A stretch of 64,000 nucleotides of DNA, from contig MOWL01000045.1 of NCBI GenBank assembly GCA_002110485.1, positions 1,302,001 to 1,366,000 on the forward strand. Direction: 5' to 3'. Positions 62,066 through 64,000 of this stretch are shown here, piece after piece (position 1 is the stretch's first letter; every line of letters begins with the position of its first letter). The DNA comes from Emergomyces orientalis (lineage: Eukaryota; Ascomycota; Eurotiomycetes; Onygenales; Ajellomycetaceae). The notes under the pieces are model-generated. The model made no database searches. It saw only the letters and a program-made list of their open reading frames with translations, and had not been told where the DNA came from. The position numbers were made by a program, and so were the translations under genes.

Positions 62066-64000
62066 AGTAAGGGAATAAAAAGTACATTCGAACAAATTAT
62101 TAAGGCACCACCCACACCCACCCACCCACAAACACACACACAAGGCTACATTTTTATATATAATTGGATTGTTCAACCCTGCAAAATCTTACCGGCCGAG
62201 AGTCATACTACCTCAACCTACCCACCTACTTACCTATAACGGCATTCGCTGTGAATGTTGGAAAGTTTTTACTAATTGGCAAAAGGTAGAGCCCCTTTGC
62301 CTCCTCTACTTCTTCCTCTTCCTCTTCTTGCAAATAATTTATTTAGATTGGCTGCTACACAGTGATAATTTGTGTTTCTTTTTCTTCTTCTCCCTCCTCC
62401 CTCTCTTTCCGTGCCTTTTTCTTCCAATTACTTTCTCTCATTTTCCTTCTCTCTTCTCTTGTTTCTTTTTTTTCGTTGGGGAAGTCCTTTTTTTTTTTTG
62501 AAGGGATGGGAAATTAATTGGGTGGTGGAGTCATTAATTGAATTTGTAACTTTTTCTCTCCCTTTCTTTCTTTTTCTTTTTCTTGCTTCTCTGTGTCCCT
62601 GTGCCTTTGTGTGTTTTTGTATCTGGAGGAGCTAGTTGGAGTTGGAGTTAATATGGAAATGGGAGTTTTTCTTTCTTTTTTTCCCTGTTTACTTTACTTC
62701 CAATATTTTTTTTCTTGATTTCTTTTCTTCTTTCCTGGTGCGGTACAAAAATATATTTTGGAATGTGATTTGGGATATTGTATGGCGATCGGGAGGATGG
62801 CGGACTGATTGATTAACAAAAAACTAAGTTTCTGAGGAAGGAGAAATTATGGGAAGGAGATTAGGGCGGAAGAGGAGGATTTGGGGTGGGTTGAAATCGG
62901 CTGGCTGGCTGATGCTGACGGGGACAGGGCCGCGGGCATAAATGAATACTCAAAGAGTGTTGATGATAATATCTCTTGTCTTGCCATTTTTATGTATAAT
63001 CTTTTTCTCTTCAAAACTCTCTCACCAAAGGAACCCGGTTAGGTTTGGATTGCCAAAAATTGAGGAGCCCTCACATCTTCCTTCTTCTTCTTCTTAAAGA
63101 AAGCGCGGGGTCTGCAAACGCATACAAGACTTTCGAGTTTATTCGTTTTCTTTTTCTTTTTATTTTAGGAGATTTTCTTGTCTTCTCTTATCGAACAACT
63201 TGGCCCTTTTTTTCTCTATCTTTCTGTATACAAAGTTTAGTGATAGTTAAAGTAGCCAGTTGACTCTCCCGCGCCCCAGGGTTCCCCTCTCCTTCCCTCC
63301 CAGCCGTTTTTATTCTCTTTTGCTTTGCTCTTTTGTTTTGCGCCTTTTCTTTTCTTTTATAATTGTTCCTTTCTATTAGGCTATTTATCATCCTACCTAC
63401 TTTTCGTCTTGCTTGCTTGTTTAATTGTTTAACAATTCCCTTTAAAACTACTTTCTTTCGCCTTCTTTCACTTTTTTTTTTTTTTTTTTTTTTTTTTGCG
63501 TTACCGGAGCTCGGTTGAGTTGGTGGCATTGTTTTTACAATGTTGTGACCTCCTTTTTTTTCTGTTCTTTCTCTTTCTTACGTTTTCTTATATATATATG
63601 AAGAAAGCTCCTAAGGTTCATTTATCTACATATCACCCCCACACACTACACACCACAAGACAGGACGACGCTGTAACCCCCTCCTTTCCCCCCCCCCAGA
63701 AAAGCGTTGGAAGGTTTCTTCTCGCGTTTTTCTTTTTTCCATCTAAATTTGAGTCGTTGTCAATGATTCTGCCATGGTCCTTGTCCGTCGTGTATACCAT
63801 AAATATTTACCCAGCTTTGAATGTTTTGGAAGGTTTGGGGTAACAATTGAGTATGGTTTTTACTTACTTTCTTCTTTCTTTCTGTTATAGTGTTTTAGCT
63901 TCTAATCTTATTGGCGTGTGGGTTTTTGGCTTTTGGTTTATTTATCTCTATTATTTATATTCTTATTATCTACCCTCTACTCCGTAGTTAATTAAAGGAA
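62066..64000. other. AtfA 3' region and right end
   Basis: About 1.9 kb, very rich in T and CT runs, including a T run at 63472-63497. No gene is supported before the window ends. Confidence 0.55.

Overview
This is a stretch of nuclear genome from a filamentous ascomycete. Nearly every gene is broken by short introns (about 55-190 nt) with GT..AG borders. The products match Pezizomycotina families: vacuolar aspartic protease, AtfA-type bZIP factor, FCP1, Swi1, Rpt3, eIF3e and a DUF6594 membrane protein. The flavour of the protease and AtfA suggests Eurotiomycetes, perhaps Onygenales. That placement is inference from protein appearance; no alignment was run.

Layout, left to right. A 903-residue conserved nuclear-type protein of unknown role (318-3107, +) faces a DUF6594 membrane protein (4870-6557, -). 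Then come mitochondrial GatB/PET112 (8810-10800, +), arginase (11970-13148, +), a MARVEL-like four-helix membrane protein (14589-15413, +), vacuolar proteinase A (17045-18480, +) and the FCP1 CTD phosphatase (20450-23414, +). Proteasome ATPase Rpt3 (24748-26379, -) is divergent from a PfkB/ketohexokinase-like sugar kinase (27005-28511, +). A 4.9-kb non-coding stretch then leads to Swi1 of SWI/SNF (33379-36498, +), whose leader probably contains an intron of about 0.5 kb.

The right half is sparser. A decayed NACHT-type NLR/STAND NTPase lies at 38200-39430. Mitochondrial ribosomal protein mL49/Img2 (40934-41811, -) and eIF3e (42236-43734, +) share a 424-bp divergent promoter. From 43.7 to 53.0 kb the only gene I can support is a small conserved fungal orphan of 138 residues, split over three exons (46503-47043, -). 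GET3 (53035-54213, -), 5-hydroxyisourate hydrolase (55745-56272, +) and AtfA (60001-62065, +) follow.

The genes are unlinked housekeeping and stress functions (mitochondrial translation, proteasome, transcription, nitrogen and sugar catabolism, secretory and vacuolar functions). I see no biosynthetic cluster, intact transposon, CRISPR array or convincing intact tRNA. The items most worth a second look are the hidden 138-residue orphan, the NLR relic, the uncharacterised first gene, a candidate miniature inverted-repeat element at 54.70-54.86 kb, and a 12-bp hairpin in the eIF3e/mL49 promoter. I found nothing that clearly amounts to a new multi-gene system.
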